From Alteromonas indica (GTDB lineage Bacteria > Pseudomonadota > Gammaproteobacteria > Enterobacterales > Alteromonadaceae), in NCBI GenBank assembly GCA_003056425.1, contig PYVY01000019.1, positions 1-64,000 of the forward strand: a stretch of 64,000 nt of DNA. Reading direction: 5' to 3'. Shown in pieces: positions 17,765 to 26,748 of this stretch. The notes beneath the pieces were generated by a model. The model ran no database searches, was not told where the DNA came from, and saw nothing but the letters and a program-made list of their open reading frames with translations. Within the stretch, counting starts at the first letter, position 1, and each line of letters starts with the position of its first letter. A program made the position numbers and the translations under genes.

Positions 17765-19405
17765 ATGCGAATTTTTCGGTTGTATCAAATCAACAAGGTG
17801 CTGTTACAGCACGGTTTAGATGAACTTATCCCTGATCGCTGGATGCCCTGGTATGCCAGAGCCATGCGCAGGTGTATTTTTTGGATAAATAACCAGTACA
17901 AAGACAAGACCGCTGGCCAGCGAATCACCCTGGCGTTGCAATCTTTGGGGCCGGTTTTTATTAAATTCGGGCAGATGTTGTCAACCCGACGTGACTTGCT
18001 ACACCCCGCTATTGCCAACGAGCTGGCCCGGCTTCAGGATAAAGTTGCGCCATTTCCTTCCGACAAAGCCCAGGACATTATCCGGCAATCATTGGGTATT
18101 ACCCATCTGGATGAGCTATTCAGCGACTTTCAGGTTGAGCCCCTGGCTTCGGCTTCTATTGCCCAGGTTCATGCTGCTACCTTGCGTAGCAATCAAAAGA
18201 ATGTGGTAGTAAAGGTGCTGCGTCCGGATATTCGCAAAACCATTGAAGCGGATATGGACCTGTTGTTCACCCTGGCCCAGGTGCTCCAGAAGTGGTTACC
18301 TGATGGTAAACGTTTACGGCCGGTTGAAGTCGTCACTGAATATCAAAAGACCCTGGTGGATGAGCTGGATTTACTTCGCGAGTCGGCCAACGGTATCCAG
18401 CTAAGACGGAACTTTGAAGGGTCTGATGCTTTGTACATACCCGCCATTTACAGCGAGCTGTGTCGGCACAACGTATTGGTGATGGAGCGAATTTACGGTA
18501 TTCCAGTGTCTAATATCGATGCTTTGCTGGCGCAAAATACCAATATGAAGCTGCTGGCGGAGCGGGGCGTAGAGGTGTTTTTCACCCAGGTCTTCCGAGA
18601 CAGCTTTTTTCACGCTGACATGCACCCGGGCAACATTTTTGTTTCCCCTGAAAACCCATCCCAACCTAAATACATTGCTATCGATTTTGGGATTGTGGGA
18701 ACGTTGAATAAAGAAGATAAACGCTATCTGGCCGAAAACTTTGTGGCATTTTTTAACCGGGACTATCGTAAAGTTGCCCAACTACATGCGGATTCGGGGT
18801 GGGTGCCAGCAGATACCAATATAGACGAATTTGAAATGGCCATACGTACTGTATGCGAACCTATTTTTCAAAAGCCGTTGGCCGATATTTCCTTTGGTAA
18901 TGTTTTACTGCAACTGTTTAATACCGCCCGGCGCTTCAATATGGTGGTGCAGCCCCAATTGGTATTGTTGCAAAAAACGTTGCTGTATATCGAAGGATTA
19001 GGGCGCCAGCTTTATCCACAGCTGGATTTATGGAAAACCGCAAAACCTTTTTTAGAAAACTGGATGCAGGAGCAGGTGGGTATCAAGGCCATGCTTAACA
19101 AGGTAAAAAGTAATTTACCGTACTGGTCGGAAAAGCTGCCTGATATGCCCGATTTACTGCATGATAGTATGTTGCAATTAAAGGCACTGCCTATTCAGCA
19201 ACGCAAAGAACACCAGCGTCTGGTGGATATGCAAATACAGGCCACCCGGGCTGCTCATTATAGTATTGTTGGCGCCACCTTTATTATTGTGGCCGCTATT
19301 TTACCTATATATGATTTACCCTGGGGGCTGACGGCACTTAGCGCTACAGTAGGCGTAGGCTGCTGGATGCGTTCTTGGCGAAAGGGACACCGGGAACAGC
19401 AGTAA
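17765..19405 (+). CDS. ubiB: Ubiquinone biosynthesis ATPase/kinase-like protein
   Basis: A 546-residue ADCK/UbiB-family protein. The family motif KFGQMLSTRRDLL is near residue 66, the Ala-rich loop in PLASASIAQVHAA, the ATP-binding Lys in VVVKVLRP, HADMHPGNIF around 285 and IDFGIVG. Two C-terminal transmembrane helices (TFIIVAAILPIYDLPW and following) anchor it in the inner membrane. The ATG at 17765 is chosen over a TTG two codons earlier. It is the third gene of the ubiEJB operon; no tat genes follow here, unlike in Escherichia coli. Confidence 0.94.
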   Translation: MRIFRLYQINKVLLQHGLDELIPDRWMPWYARAMRRCIFWINNQYKDKTAGQRITLALQSLGPVFIKFGQMLSTRRDLLHPAIANELARLQDKVAPFPSDKAQDIIRQSLGITHLDELFSDFQVEPLASASIAQVHAATLRSNQKNVVVKVLRPDIRKTIEADMDLLFTLAQVLQKWLPDGKRLRPVEVVTEYQKTLVDELDLLRESANGIQLRRNFEGSDALYIPAIYSELCRHNVLVMERIYGIPVSNIDALLAQNTNMKLLAERGVEVFFTQVFRDSFFHADMHPGNIFVSPENPSQPKYIAIDFGIVGTLNKEDKRYLAENFVAFFNRDYRKVAQLHADSGWVPADTNIDEFEMAIRTVCEPIFQKPLADISFGNVLLQLFNTARRFNMVVQPQLVLLQKTLLYIEGLGRQLYPQLDLWKTAKPFLENWMQEQVGIKAMLNKVKSNLPYWSEKLPDMPDLLHDSMLQLKALPIQQRKEHQRLVDMQIQATRAAHYSIVGATFIIVAAILPIYDLPWGLTALSATVGVGCWMRSWRKGHREQQ

Positions 19406-19490
19406 CGTATTTTGCGAAGCCGCCGAAACATGAAATTTTGATGATTATTAACATTCAATCCCTATTTTATGTATCAATTTTAAAAATACC

Positions 19491-19699
19491 TGTTATAGTG
19501 TTCTTGGCTGTTTTAGCCCCAGTCTTTAACAAGACGTGATTATATTTGTTTCTGCGTTGATGTATAAATACTCAAGTTACACCTGTGATTTGCTGTTAGT
19601 GGTTTGTTCATTCCAAAGTAAGACCCAAATAAACTCGTCAGGTTTAAAGACGTTTAGTTATACGCGAAAGCGATATTTATAGAGATTTTTGAGGTCTAC
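19491..19699 (+). promoter_or_regulatory. Putative promoter and long 5' leader of the cold-shock gene
   Basis: An extended -10-like TGTTATAGTG lies at 19491-19500 without a good -35. Transcription from there would give a leader of about 190 bases, typical of cspA-type mRNAs whose leader folds differently in the cold. The leader is AT-rich and has no ORF. The ribosome site GAGGT is close to the ATG. Confidence 0.4.
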
Positions 19700-19909
19700 A
19701 TGTCTAAAGTTACAGGTACCGTTAAGTGGTTTAACGCTGATAAAGGTTATGGTTTTCTAACTCAGGATAGTGGTGATAAGGACGTTTTCGTTCATTTCCG
19801 TGCTATCGTGTCAGAAGGCTACAAAACGCTTAACGAAGGTCAACGCGTTGAGTTTGAAGTTGAGCAGGGTCAGAAAGGTCTGCAAGCTGCCAACGTGAAT
19901 GCTATCTAA
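19700..19909 (+). CDS. Cold-shock protein, CspA family
   Basis: A 69-residue single cold-shock domain. The RNA-binding motifs RNP1 (KGYGFLTQ) and RNP2 (VFVHF) are intact, and TGTVKWFNADKGYGFL begins the fold. Such proteins bind single-stranded RNA or DNA and act as RNA chaperones. It is a single-gene transcript with a long leader and its own terminator. The exact paralogue letter (cspA, C, D, E) cannot be fixed from sequence alone. Confidence 0.93.
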   Translation: MSKVTGTVKWFNADKGYGFLTQDSGDKDVFVHFRAIVSEGYKTLNEGQRVEFEVEQGQKGLQAANVNAI

Positions 19910-19917
19910 GTATTCCT

Positions 19918-19949
19918 AAAAACAGCAGTCGTGTGGCTGCTGTTTTTTT
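19918..19949. terminator. Bidirectional intrinsic terminator between csp and the P-loop gene
   Basis: AAAAACAGCAG / CTGCTGTTTTTTT with a short loop gives a strong stem with T runs on both strands. It separates two convergent genes and overlaps the last bases of the P-loop gene. Confidence 0.85.
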
Positions 19950-20445
19950 ATATGTCACAGTCAACCGCAATATGACGGCACTGTGGCATTGCTTTAAAAT
20001 AAGCCTGATAATCATCCCACCTTTTCAGCTTATTCCTATCTCTGTTATTCCCCCTAATTATCATTCTTTGCTTTATCGTTTCGGCTTTAGCAAATAACCA
20101 ATATACCATAACGTTACACCCGTACTGACTTGCTAGCTGTTGTGGCCAGTGTTGGTTGGCCAACTCTTGGGTAAAAGGAGCACACAACACTACGTTAGTG
20201 TGGGGCAGATTATCGTTAGCCATTGCAAACATTGCCTGATAGACCGGTTGGCGAAAAGCGGTTTTATACAGGGTACTATCCCGATCGTCAGGATCGTGCC
20301 CGGCTAAGCGCAATCCTGCGTGTACTAGTGGCTCGCTAACGGTATCAATATCTATAAAACAAGCATGCTGTGTTTTGGCAAGCTGCCCGGCCCAGGTGGT
20401 CTTACCGACAGCTGGCTGCCCGCAAACAATGAAGAGTGTGTGCAT
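19948..20445 (-). CDS. P-loop ATP-binding protein (AAA/kinase-like)
   Basis: A 165-residue protein with a Walker A motif GQPAVGKTTWAG at residues 9-20 and a following DIDTVSE strand, as in small zeta-toxin-like or nucleoside-kinase-like P-loop phosphotransferases. IKQRMIIRGNNRDRNK resembles the Arg-containing lid of such kinases. No substrate can be assigned. It is convergent with the cold-shock gene and divergent from the exported protein at 20535. Confidence 0.7.
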   Translation of the reverse strand: MHTLFIVCGQPAVGKTTWAGQLAKTQHACFIDIDTVSEPLVHAGLRLAGHDPDDRDSTLYKTAFRQPVYQAMFAMANDNLPHTNVVLCAPFTQELANQHWPQQLASQYGCNVMVYWLFAKAETIKQRMIIRGNNRDRNKLKRWDDYQAYFKAMPQCRHIAVDCDI

Positions 20446-20534
20446 AGTTGGTGCTGGATTTTGATGGCACTATGATGGCAGTATGTAATGGTTATTGTCC
20501 GGTGGCTACTATTTGGTCGCAAGAGGAGGGTTTG

Positions 20535-21197
20535 ATGTCTGTATTATTACGTAACTTGGTAGCCGCTGTAGCGGTGATCGGGTGCTTAGCGACCATAGCA
20601 GAAGCGAAAACGGAACCAGTAGCCACCTTATTTGGACAGTCTGTGACGATTGAGCAAATTAGCCCCGCGCCTGCCAAACTAACTAAGCTGGCCCGCGACA
20701 TGGGCGTAAGTAAAGACATGGCGATTGCCAGTTTTCAGCACAATGAACTGGCTCGTCAGATCTTGGATGCAGTAATGGCTGATTATGCTAAGCAGCACAA
20801 TATAACAGCGGATCCCGATTTAGTGGCACGTTTTATTGAGCGCTTTGCCAGCCAACATGCTGCAACGACGAAAAATGGCGCCACGTCATCTGCAGGCAAC
20901 GATAATAGTTTACCCGGTATTGCACAAAAACAAGTGCTGCAGTGGCAAATAGATAAAGCATTGTATGCTGAGCTAGGTGGCACAGTTGTGTTTACCCAAC
21001 GCAATCCACAATTACCTGTAGAGGCCTACCATACTCTGCTGCAACAATACGCCAAGGCGGGAAAGGTAAATATTACCGATACGCGTTTTAGCGCATTATT
21101 CTGGAAAGCATTTGAACCACCATACCGGTTTGAAATTCCCGCCGGGCAGGTTAGTTTTGCTAAGCCATGGTGGCTAACCAGTCAGGTAGTCGAGTAA
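20535..21197 (+). CDS. Exported protein of unknown function
   Basis: A 220-residue protein with a clear signal peptide (MSVLLRNLVAAVAVIGCLATIAEA, cleavage after AEA). The ATG has GAGGAGGG eight bases upstream; an in-frame extension of 29 residues is rejected. The mature part is helical with no recognised catalytic motif, faintly like the helical N-domain of SurA-type chaperones (ILDAVMADYAKQHNIT). It is probably periplasmic and appears to be monocistronic. Confidence 0.65.
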   Translation: MSVLLRNLVAAVAVIGCLATIAEAKTEPVATLFGQSVTIEQISPAPAKLTKLARDMGVSKDMAIASFQHNELARQILDAVMADYAKQHNITADPDLVARFIERFASQHAATTKNGATSSAGNDNSLPGIAQKQVLQWQIDKALYAELGGTVVFTQRNPQLPVEAYHTLLQQYAKAGKVNITDTRFSALFWKAFEPPYRFEIPAGQVSFAKPWWLTSQVVE

Positions 21198-21381
21198 TTA
21201 CCCCACGGGCCTCCACCTTGAAAATCACCGCATAGGGCTGCGCTATCTCCGTTAGCCCAGTTACCTGGGTCATCTTAGCTATCCCGGCTGGCCTTAGGTC
21301 TTTTCTCTTGTTCGGGCAATGAAGTTGGGCTGCCCCAAGCCAAGGTGGCCACGTTAAAAGCACGATGGTAGGGGGTTATGC

Positions 21382-22353
21382 TTACTTATTAAACAACGGG
21401 GTAGAGAAATAACGTTCTGCGCCATCAGCCAAAATAGTGACAATTTGCTTATGTCTATAGGCCGGTTGGCAGCACAGTCGGGCGGTAGCGTGCATAGCCG
21501 CGCCCGAGGATATACCTACCGCAAGTCCTTCGCTGGTAGCCAGCATCCGCGCATAGGCGATAGCTTCGTCATCATCTACCGTCATTATCTTATCTATACA
21601 CCCGGTATCTAAAATATCTGGCACATGGCCTGAACTGAGCCCCTGGATATTATGCACTCCACTGCGATTTTCACTTAGCACCGGACACCGGGCGGGCTCT
21701 ACTGCAATAACTTGCAGTAAGGGATTATGTTTTTTCAGCGCATGGGCCAAACCGGTAATGGTGCCCCCGGTGCCTACGCCTGCCACAATGACATCCACCG
21801 CACCTTGGGTATCGTGCCAAATCTCGCTGGCTGTGGAAGCTGCATGGGCAAAGACGTTCGCTTTGTTAGAAAATTGATTTAACGATACCGCGCCCGGCGT
21901 GGCCGCCACTAATTCACTGGCGTGATCGATGGCTCCCTTGGTTCCCAGCGTTTTGGCCGTGGTAATCACGGTCGCGCCATAGTGTTTAATAAGTTGCTGT
22001 CGTTCAACCGACATGTGCTCAGGAATAACAATGGTGACAGCGATGCCGTAAAGGGCGCCTAACCAGGCACATGCTACGCCGTTATTCCCCGATGATGCTT
22101 CAATAATAGTGGTGTTGCTATTAAATTCAGGACTAGCCATTAACGCCTGCATCATGGCCAATGCCGGGCGGTCTTTAATTGACCCTGCCGGATTAAAATA
22201 TTCCACCTTAGCCATTGGTGTACAGTGCCACTGCTGTAACGCGGCTAGCCGCTGTAAGCGAATAAGCGGTGTATGGCCGATGGTTTGCGTAATATCGTCG
22301 AAGATACGCGGCGCGCGCGTGTAAGGTGATAAGTGGCGATGGCTGGCAAGCAT
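21382..22353 (-). CDS. PLP-dependent cysteine synthase family protein (CysK/CysM-like)
   Basis: A 323-residue fold-type II PLP enzyme. The PLP Lys is in NPAGSIKDRPALAM, the substrate loop in EASSGNNGVACAW, the phosphate-binding loop in GVGTGGTITGL, and the C-terminal GISSGAAMHA. It resembles O-acetylserine sulfhydrylase or cystathionine beta-synthase core enzymes. It is divergently transcribed from an Lrp/AsnC regulator gene 130 bases away, which suggests amino-acid-responsive control. Whether the substrate is O-acetylserine, O-phosphoserine or another is not decided. Confidence 0.82.
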   Translation of the reverse strand: MLASHRHLSPYTRAPRIFDDITQTIGHTPLIRLQRLAALQQWHCTPMAKVEYFNPAGSIKDRPALAMMQALMASPEFNSNTTIIEASSGNNGVACAWLGALYGIAVTIVIPEHMSVERQQLIKHYGATVITTAKTLGTKGAIDHASELVAATPGAVSLNQFSNKANVFAHAASTASEIWHDTQGAVDVIVAGVGTGGTITGLAHALKKHNPLLQVIAVEPARCPVLSENRSGVHNIQGLSSGHVPDILDTGCIDKIMTVDDDEAIAYARMLATSEGLAVGISSGAAMHATARLCCQPAYRHKQIVTILADGAERYFSTPLFNK

Positions 22354-22483
22354 GATTCCGAGTCCTTGTTTACAGGTAAGTAACGTCGACAGTTAGTGTG
22401 ACACTGCACGGGGAGAGAATTTGCTTAAAGCACAGTGTTTATCTATGCTAAAAAAGAATCTAATGCTGCATAAGCGCTAATAA

Positions 22484-22957
22484 ATGAAAAATATTGCTAT
22501 AGATAAAATAGACAAAGAAATATTGTCATTGTTGCAACGACAATCGGATATGCCGGTGGCGGATATTGCTGAACAGGTTGGTCTGACATCAACGCCATGC
22601 TGGCGGCGCATCCAACGCCTTCAGCAACAGGGGATCATCGCGCAGAAAGTTGCCTTATTAAACGCGGCTGAACTTGGTTTACACATGACCGTTTTCGTGC
22701 AAATAAAAGCCGCGCGGCACGATGGTAAGTGGTTAGATAATTTTGCTAATCACGTCTCGGCCTTTGATGAGGTAGTGGAGTTTTATCGTATGAGCGGTGA
22801 GTATGATTACCTGCTTAAAGTACTGGTAGCGGATATGGCCAGTTTTGATCATTTCTATAAACGGTTGGTCAAAGGTATAGAGCTGAACGATGTGACCTCC
22901 AGTTTTGCAATGGAGCAGATGAAATATTCCACGGCGTTGCCGTTACACCACTTGTAG
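22484..22957 (+). CDS. Lrp/AsnC family transcriptional regulator
   Basis: A 157-residue protein with an N-terminal winged helix-turn-helix (DKIDKEILSLLQRQSDMPVADIAEQVGLTST, given in part) followed by CWRRIQRLQQQG, and a C-terminal RAM/AsnC effector domain (residues about 68-150, GEYDYLLKVLVADMASF). It is divergent from the cysteine-synthase-like gene and probably controls it; effector is likely an amino acid (inference). Confidence 0.9.
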   Translation: MKNIAIDKIDKEILSLLQRQSDMPVADIAEQVGLTSTPCWRRIQRLQQQGIIAQKVALLNAAELGLHMTVFVQIKAARHDGKWLDNFANHVSAFDEVVEFYRMSGEYDYLLKVLVADMASFDHFYKRLVKGIELNDVTSSFAMEQMKYSTALPLHHL

Positions 22958-23028
22958 TGCTCCCCGCGAAATACGGGTAGTGTGTGCAATAGTGTATAAC
23001 CGCTATACCCTGCAATGGCTGAGGTTAG

Positions 23029-23063
23029 CCAACAACCTGAACGGTATAGGTTCAGCTTGTTGG
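23029..23063. repeat. 14-bp near-perfect inverted repeat upstream of gcdH
   Basis: CCAACAACCTGAAC at 23029-23042 and GTTCAGCTTGTTGG at 23050-23063 pair with one mismatch around a 7-base loop. There is no T run. Imperfect outer arms (GCTATACCC at about 23002, GGGTAGC at 23063) may extend the structure. The GGTTCAGCTT arm recurs in a hairpin at 57214-57223. Confidence 0.6.
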
Positions 23064-23114
23064 GGTAGCCCACTGTGATAGCATGAAACGAACCATTTTG
23101 CTGAGGAACCCCCT

Positions 23115-24299
23115 ATGAGCACCACCCCATTAGCCTGTTGGGACGATATCCTGTTACTCAATACCCAGCTGAATACTGAAGAACGAATGTTAGCTGATGC
23201 TGCCCATCAGTTTTGCCAGCAAACGCTGCAGCCCGGTATTGTGCAGGCAAATCGGGATGGCGTGTTTGATCGAAATATCATGCGCCAGTTTGGCGATATG
23301 GGTATGTTGGGCGCCACTATAGAAGGTTACGGGTGCGCCGGCGTCAACTACGTATCCTATGGGCTACTGGCCAGAGAAGTTGAGCGGGTAGACAGCGGTT
23401 ACCGCAGTGCTATGAGTGTGCAGTCTTCGCTGGTGATGCACCCGATTCATCAATTTGGCAGTGATGCCCAAAAAGACCAGTATTTACCCAAGCTCGCCAG
23501 CGGGGAATGGATTGGGTGCTTCGGCCTTACTGAGCCAGACGCAGGCTCTGATCCTGCCAGTATGCGCACTAAAGCGGTCAAAACCTCAGGGGGATACCGG
23601 CTTACAGGCAATAAAATGTGGATAACAAATTCCCCGATTGCTGATGTATTTATAGTGTGGGCAAAAAATGAAAGTGAAGATGGCAGCATCCGTGGTTTTA
23701 TATTAGAGCGCGGCATGCAGGGGCTAAGTACGCCCCAAATACAGGGCAAATTGTCACTGAGAGCCTCGGTCACCGGCGAAATGGTAATGGATAATGTATT
23801 GGTACCTGAACAAAATATGCTGCCGGGTGTGAGCGGTTTAAAAGGGCCGTTTAGTTGTTTGAATATGGCGCGCTTTGGTATTTCGTGGGGCGCTATGGGG
23901 GCAGCAGAGTTTTGCTGGCATGCGGCGCGACGCTACGGTATGGATCGCAAACAATTTGGCCGCCCGCTAGCGCAAACCCAGCTCTTTCAAAGTAAACTGG
24001 CCGACATGCAAACCGAGATTGCATTGGGTCTGCAGGCGGCGTTACAGGTAGGGCGGTTAATCGACGCCGGGCAGTTTGACCCGGCAATGATTTCGCTTAT
24101 CAAGCGCAATAATTGCAGCAAAGCATTGAATATTGCCAGAATGTCCAGGGACATGCATGGCGGGAATGGTATTGCCGATGAGTTCCAGGTAATGCGGCAT
24201 ATGGTAAATCTGGAAACTGTGAATACCTATGAGGGCACCTACGATGTGCATGGGCTGATATTGGGCCGCGCTCAAACCGGCCTGCAGGCCTTTTTTTAG
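23115..24299 (+). CDS. gcdH: Glutaryl-CoA dehydrogenase
   Basis: A 394-residue acyl-CoA dehydrogenase that oxidises and decarboxylates glutaryl-CoA to crotonyl-CoA in lysine and tryptophan breakdown, with FAD and electron-transfer flavoprotein. The family signatures are CFGLTEPDAGSDPASMRT, KMWITNSPIADVF, ARFGISWGAMGAAEFC, RKQFGRPLAQTQLFQ and the C-terminal NLETVNTYEGTYDVH that holds the catalytic Glu. These match GCDH more closely than other members of the family. No other lysine-catabolism gene lies nearby. Confidence 0.88.
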   Translation: MSTTPLACWDDILLLNTQLNTEERMLADAAHQFCQQTLQPGIVQANRDGVFDRNIMRQFGDMGMLGATIEGYGCAGVNYVSYGLLAREVERVDSGYRSAMSVQSSLVMHPIHQFGSDAQKDQYLPKLASGEWIGCFGLTEPDAGSDPASMRTKAVKTSGGYRLTGNKMWITNSPIADVFIVWAKNESEDGSIRGFILERGMQGLSTPQIQGKLSLRASVTGEMVMDNVLVPEQNMLPGVSGLKGPFSCLNMARFGISWGAMGAAEFCWHAARRYGMDRKQFGRPLAQTQLFQSKLADMQTEIALGLQAALQVGRLIDAGQFDPAMISLIKRNNCSKALNIARMSRDMHGGNGIADEFQVMRHMVNLETVNTYEGTYDVHGLILGRAQTGLQAFF

Positions 24300-24305
24300 C
24301 ATAAC

Positions 24306-24330
24306 AAAAAGGCAGCCACAGGCTGCCTTC
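24306..24330 (-). terminator. Intrinsic terminator of the cioAB operon
   Basis: AAGGCAGCC / GGCTGCCTT with a 3-base loop. The T run is on the minus strand (AAAAA before the stem on plus), so it ends leftward transcripts from cioAB. Rightward transcripts from gcdH reach the same hairpin without a T run. Confidence 0.85.
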
Positions 24331-24352
24331 ACACTAACTCCGCCATTACCTG

Positions 24353-25363
24353 TCAGTAATAACTGAGTTTTTCTGATTTACCGGCAAAGATGCGATAGAC
24401 CATAAAGGTGTATGCCAAAATACACGGCACCACAATTGACGCCCCGACCAGCAAAAAGCGTAGGGAATTTGCATCCGCTACTGCGTCCATAATGGTAAGC
24501 TCGCCCGGCACCACGAAGGGGTAATAGCTTACGCCGAAGGCCCCGAAACACAGTACAAACACCAGGAGTGCTATACCAAACGGCAGCCATTCGCCCCGGC
24601 CTTCTGCCGCCGGCAGTCGTTTTAGTACCACTGCACACAAGCCTAACAAGGCAAAGCAAGCTATGGGTATGGCCATCAGTACATAGCCCCAGGGCGCTGA
24701 TAGCCACAGATTACGCACCTCTTCATGCAAAAACAGATTAGCCAGGCTTACCGCAATAATGCCGCCTGCCAGTATCCCTAAGCCGCGTCTGGCCCAATAG
24801 AAGGCTTTTTGTTGTAATTCGCCTTCGCTTTTGAGGATTAACCAACATGCACCAATAAAGGCATACGCTGCGGTCACGCCAAGCGCAGACAACAACGCAA
24901 AACCTTGTGCGGCCCAGTCGGTCCGCAGGCCGGTGACCCAAATACCCAGCATATAACCCTGCGCTAAAGTCGTGAGTAACGAACCGTATTTAAATGTCAG
25001 GTCCCACTTGCGTTTTTTTACCTGGGCAACTTTAGCCCTGAAGTCGAATGACACGCCGCGCAGGATCAACCCTACCAACATGAAAGTGGCAGGAAGATAC
25101 AGCGTTTGCAGAATATCACTGTGCGCTTCAGGAAAGGCAAACAATAAAAGTCCTACTGCCAGCACCAACCAGGTTTCATTGGCATCCCAGTATGGCCCGA
25201 TAGATGCGATCATGTCATCGCGAAAGCGCTCTTCGCGTGGAGGAATCAGCAACCCCACGCCTAAATCATAGCCATCCAGCACCGCGTACAGCAGTACTGC
25301 TAAGCCCAGTAAACCAATATATATATTCGCCAGCGTATCTATCGACAAATTTTCAAATGGCAT
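24353..25363 (-). CDS. cioB: Cytochrome bd-type quinol oxidase subunit II (CioB/CydB)
   Basis: A 336-residue, eight- to nine-helix inner-membrane protein. Family motifs are YAVLDGYDLGVGLL near residue 25, GPYWDANETWLVLAVG, and LRGVSFDFRAK. It forms the oxidase with subunit I encoded 12 bases upstream. No small CydX gene was seen after it. The short Q-loop of the partner points to the cyanide-insensitive (Cio) subgroup rather than the long-loop CydAB. Confidence 0.9.
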   Translation of the reverse strand: MPFENLSIDTLANIYIGLLGLAVLLYAVLDGYDLGVGLLIPPREERFRDDMIASIGPYWDANETWLVLAVGLLLFAFPEAHSDILQTLYLPATFMLVGLILRGVSFDFRAKVAQVKKRKWDLTFKYGSLLTTLAQGYMLGIWVTGLRTDWAAQGFALLSALGVTAAYAFIGACWLILKSEGELQQKAFYWARRGLGILAGGIIAVSLANLFLHEEVRNLWLSAPWGYVLMAIPIACFALLGLCAVVLKRLPAAEGRGEWLPFGIALLVFVLCFGAFGVSYYPFVVPGELTIMDAVADANSLRFLLVGASIVVPCILAYTFMVYRIFAGKSEKLSYY

Positions 25364-25375
25364 AATATGCTCCTG

Positions 25376-26737
25376 TTAAGCTTTAGCCGCAGCGTAGCGA
25401 GCGGCCCTTGCCTGGTCACGTTCTTCACTGGTTATTTCTTCTATTTCAATAGATTTGCGACACATCAAAGTTAACGTGCCCATGTAGGCCACCAACAATA
25501 CGCCATACAGCAGGGCGTATAATGTGAAAGACAGTGCAACATTCCCACCCGGCAACCCGGTAACCGCGTCAATAGTCTTCAATACGCCCGTTACCAAATA
25601 CGGCTGACGACCTACCTCGGTGACGTACCAGCCAGCCAGGGTAGCTATCCAGCCGCTAAAGCTCATGGCCATGAACACTTTATTCAGCCACCCCGGCAGC
25701 GCATTGTTACGCCATAGGTAATAGCTTCCAAGCCAGGCGCAAAGCAACATAAACATCCCCATTCCTACCATCACTCTGAAGGCAAAGAACACAGGTTTAA
25801 CTGGCGGATGTTCTCCTTTAAATTCATTCAATCCCTGAATTTCCCCATCTGCGCTGTGGGTAAGAATTAAACTGGCTAACCGCGGTACCCCAATTTCAAA
25901 ATGGTTGGTACGGTTTTCTTCATCGGGAATGGCAAACAACAGTAACGGTACTTCGCGCTCGGTTTCCCACAAACCTTCCATTGCGGCTACTTTTTGCGGC
26001 TGATGTTCAAGGGTGTTCAGCCCGTGCATATCGCCCGCGAAAATTTGTAACGGGATTAATATGGCCGCAGTGTAAGTGGCCGTTTTTAACGCGATTTTGG
26101 GCGCTATTTTATCGTCACCTTTTACAATGCGATAAGCCGACAACCCCGCAATAAGAAAGCTGGCGGTTAAGCCAGACGCCAGTAGCATGTGGGTTAGGCG
26201 ATAAGGAAACGACGGATTAAAAATAATTTGTGACCAATCTTTGGCATAAATTACCCCGTCAATAATTTCGTGGCCCTGGGGGGTGTGCATCCAGCTATTT
26301 AACGAAATTATCCAAAATGCCGAGATGGTTGTACCTATCGCAACAATTAGAGAGGATAACGTATGCAACCAATTAGGTACCCGGCGGCTACCAAACAGCA
26401 TAATGCCAAGGAAGGTCGCTTCTAAGAAAAAGGCGGTGAGTACTTCATAACCTAATAGAGGGCCTGCCACGTTACCGGCTTTTTCCATAAACCCTGGCCA
26501 GTTAGTACCGAACTGAAATGACATGGTTACGCCGCTGACTACGCCAAGTGCGAAGGTGAGGGCAAATACTCGCACCCAAAAACGATAAATACGCATCCAT
26601 ACCGGATGGCCAGACACGTTAGAACGCACTTTAAAATAAAATAAAAACCAGCCCAGTGCGATAGTGATAGTGGGAAACAGAATGTGAAAGCTAATATTAA
26701 GTGCAAACTGAAGTCTCGAAAGCATCAGTACGTCCAC
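25376..26737 (-). CDS. cioA: Cytochrome bd-type quinol oxidase subunit I (CioA/CydA)
   Basis: A 453-residue haem-bearing subunit that oxidises ubiquinol and reduces oxygen. Features: ALNISFHILFPTITIALGW with the haem b595 His near residue 18, NSWMHTPQG, and a short Q-loop region between GDMHGLNTLEHQPQKVAAME and PVKPVFFAFRVMVGMG. The absence of the long insert of Escherichia coli CydA (about 520 residues) marks the Cio type. It follows a GbsR/MarR-like regulator gene by 11 bases. Confidence 0.92.
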   Translation of the reverse strand: MDVLMLSRLQFALNISFHILFPTITIALGWFLFYFKVRSNVSGHPVWMRIYRFWVRVFALTFALGVVSGVTMSFQFGTNWPGFMEKAGNVAGPLLGYEVLTAFFLEATFLGIMLFGSRRVPNWLHTLSSLIVAIGTTISAFWIISLNSWMHTPQGHEIIDGVIYAKDWSQIIFNPSFPYRLTHMLLASGLTASFLIAGLSAYRIVKGDDKIAPKIALKTATYTAAILIPLQIFAGDMHGLNTLEHQPQKVAAMEGLWETEREVPLLLFAIPDEENRTNHFEIGVPRLASLILTHSADGEIQGLNEFKGEHPPVKPVFFAFRVMVGMGMFMLLCAWLGSYYLWRNNALPGWLNKVFMAMSFSGWIATLAGWYVTEVGRQPYLVTGVLKTIDAVTGLPGGNVALSFTLYALLYGVLLVAYMGTLTLMCRKSIEIEEITSEERDQARAARYAAAKA

Positions 26738-26748
26738 AGTAACCTCCT

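Noticed and set aside
19438..19460. Fur-box-like TTGATGATTATTAACATTC upstream of the cold-shock gene
   Set aside because: It matches the consensus poorly outside the AT-rich core and there is no iron-related gene.
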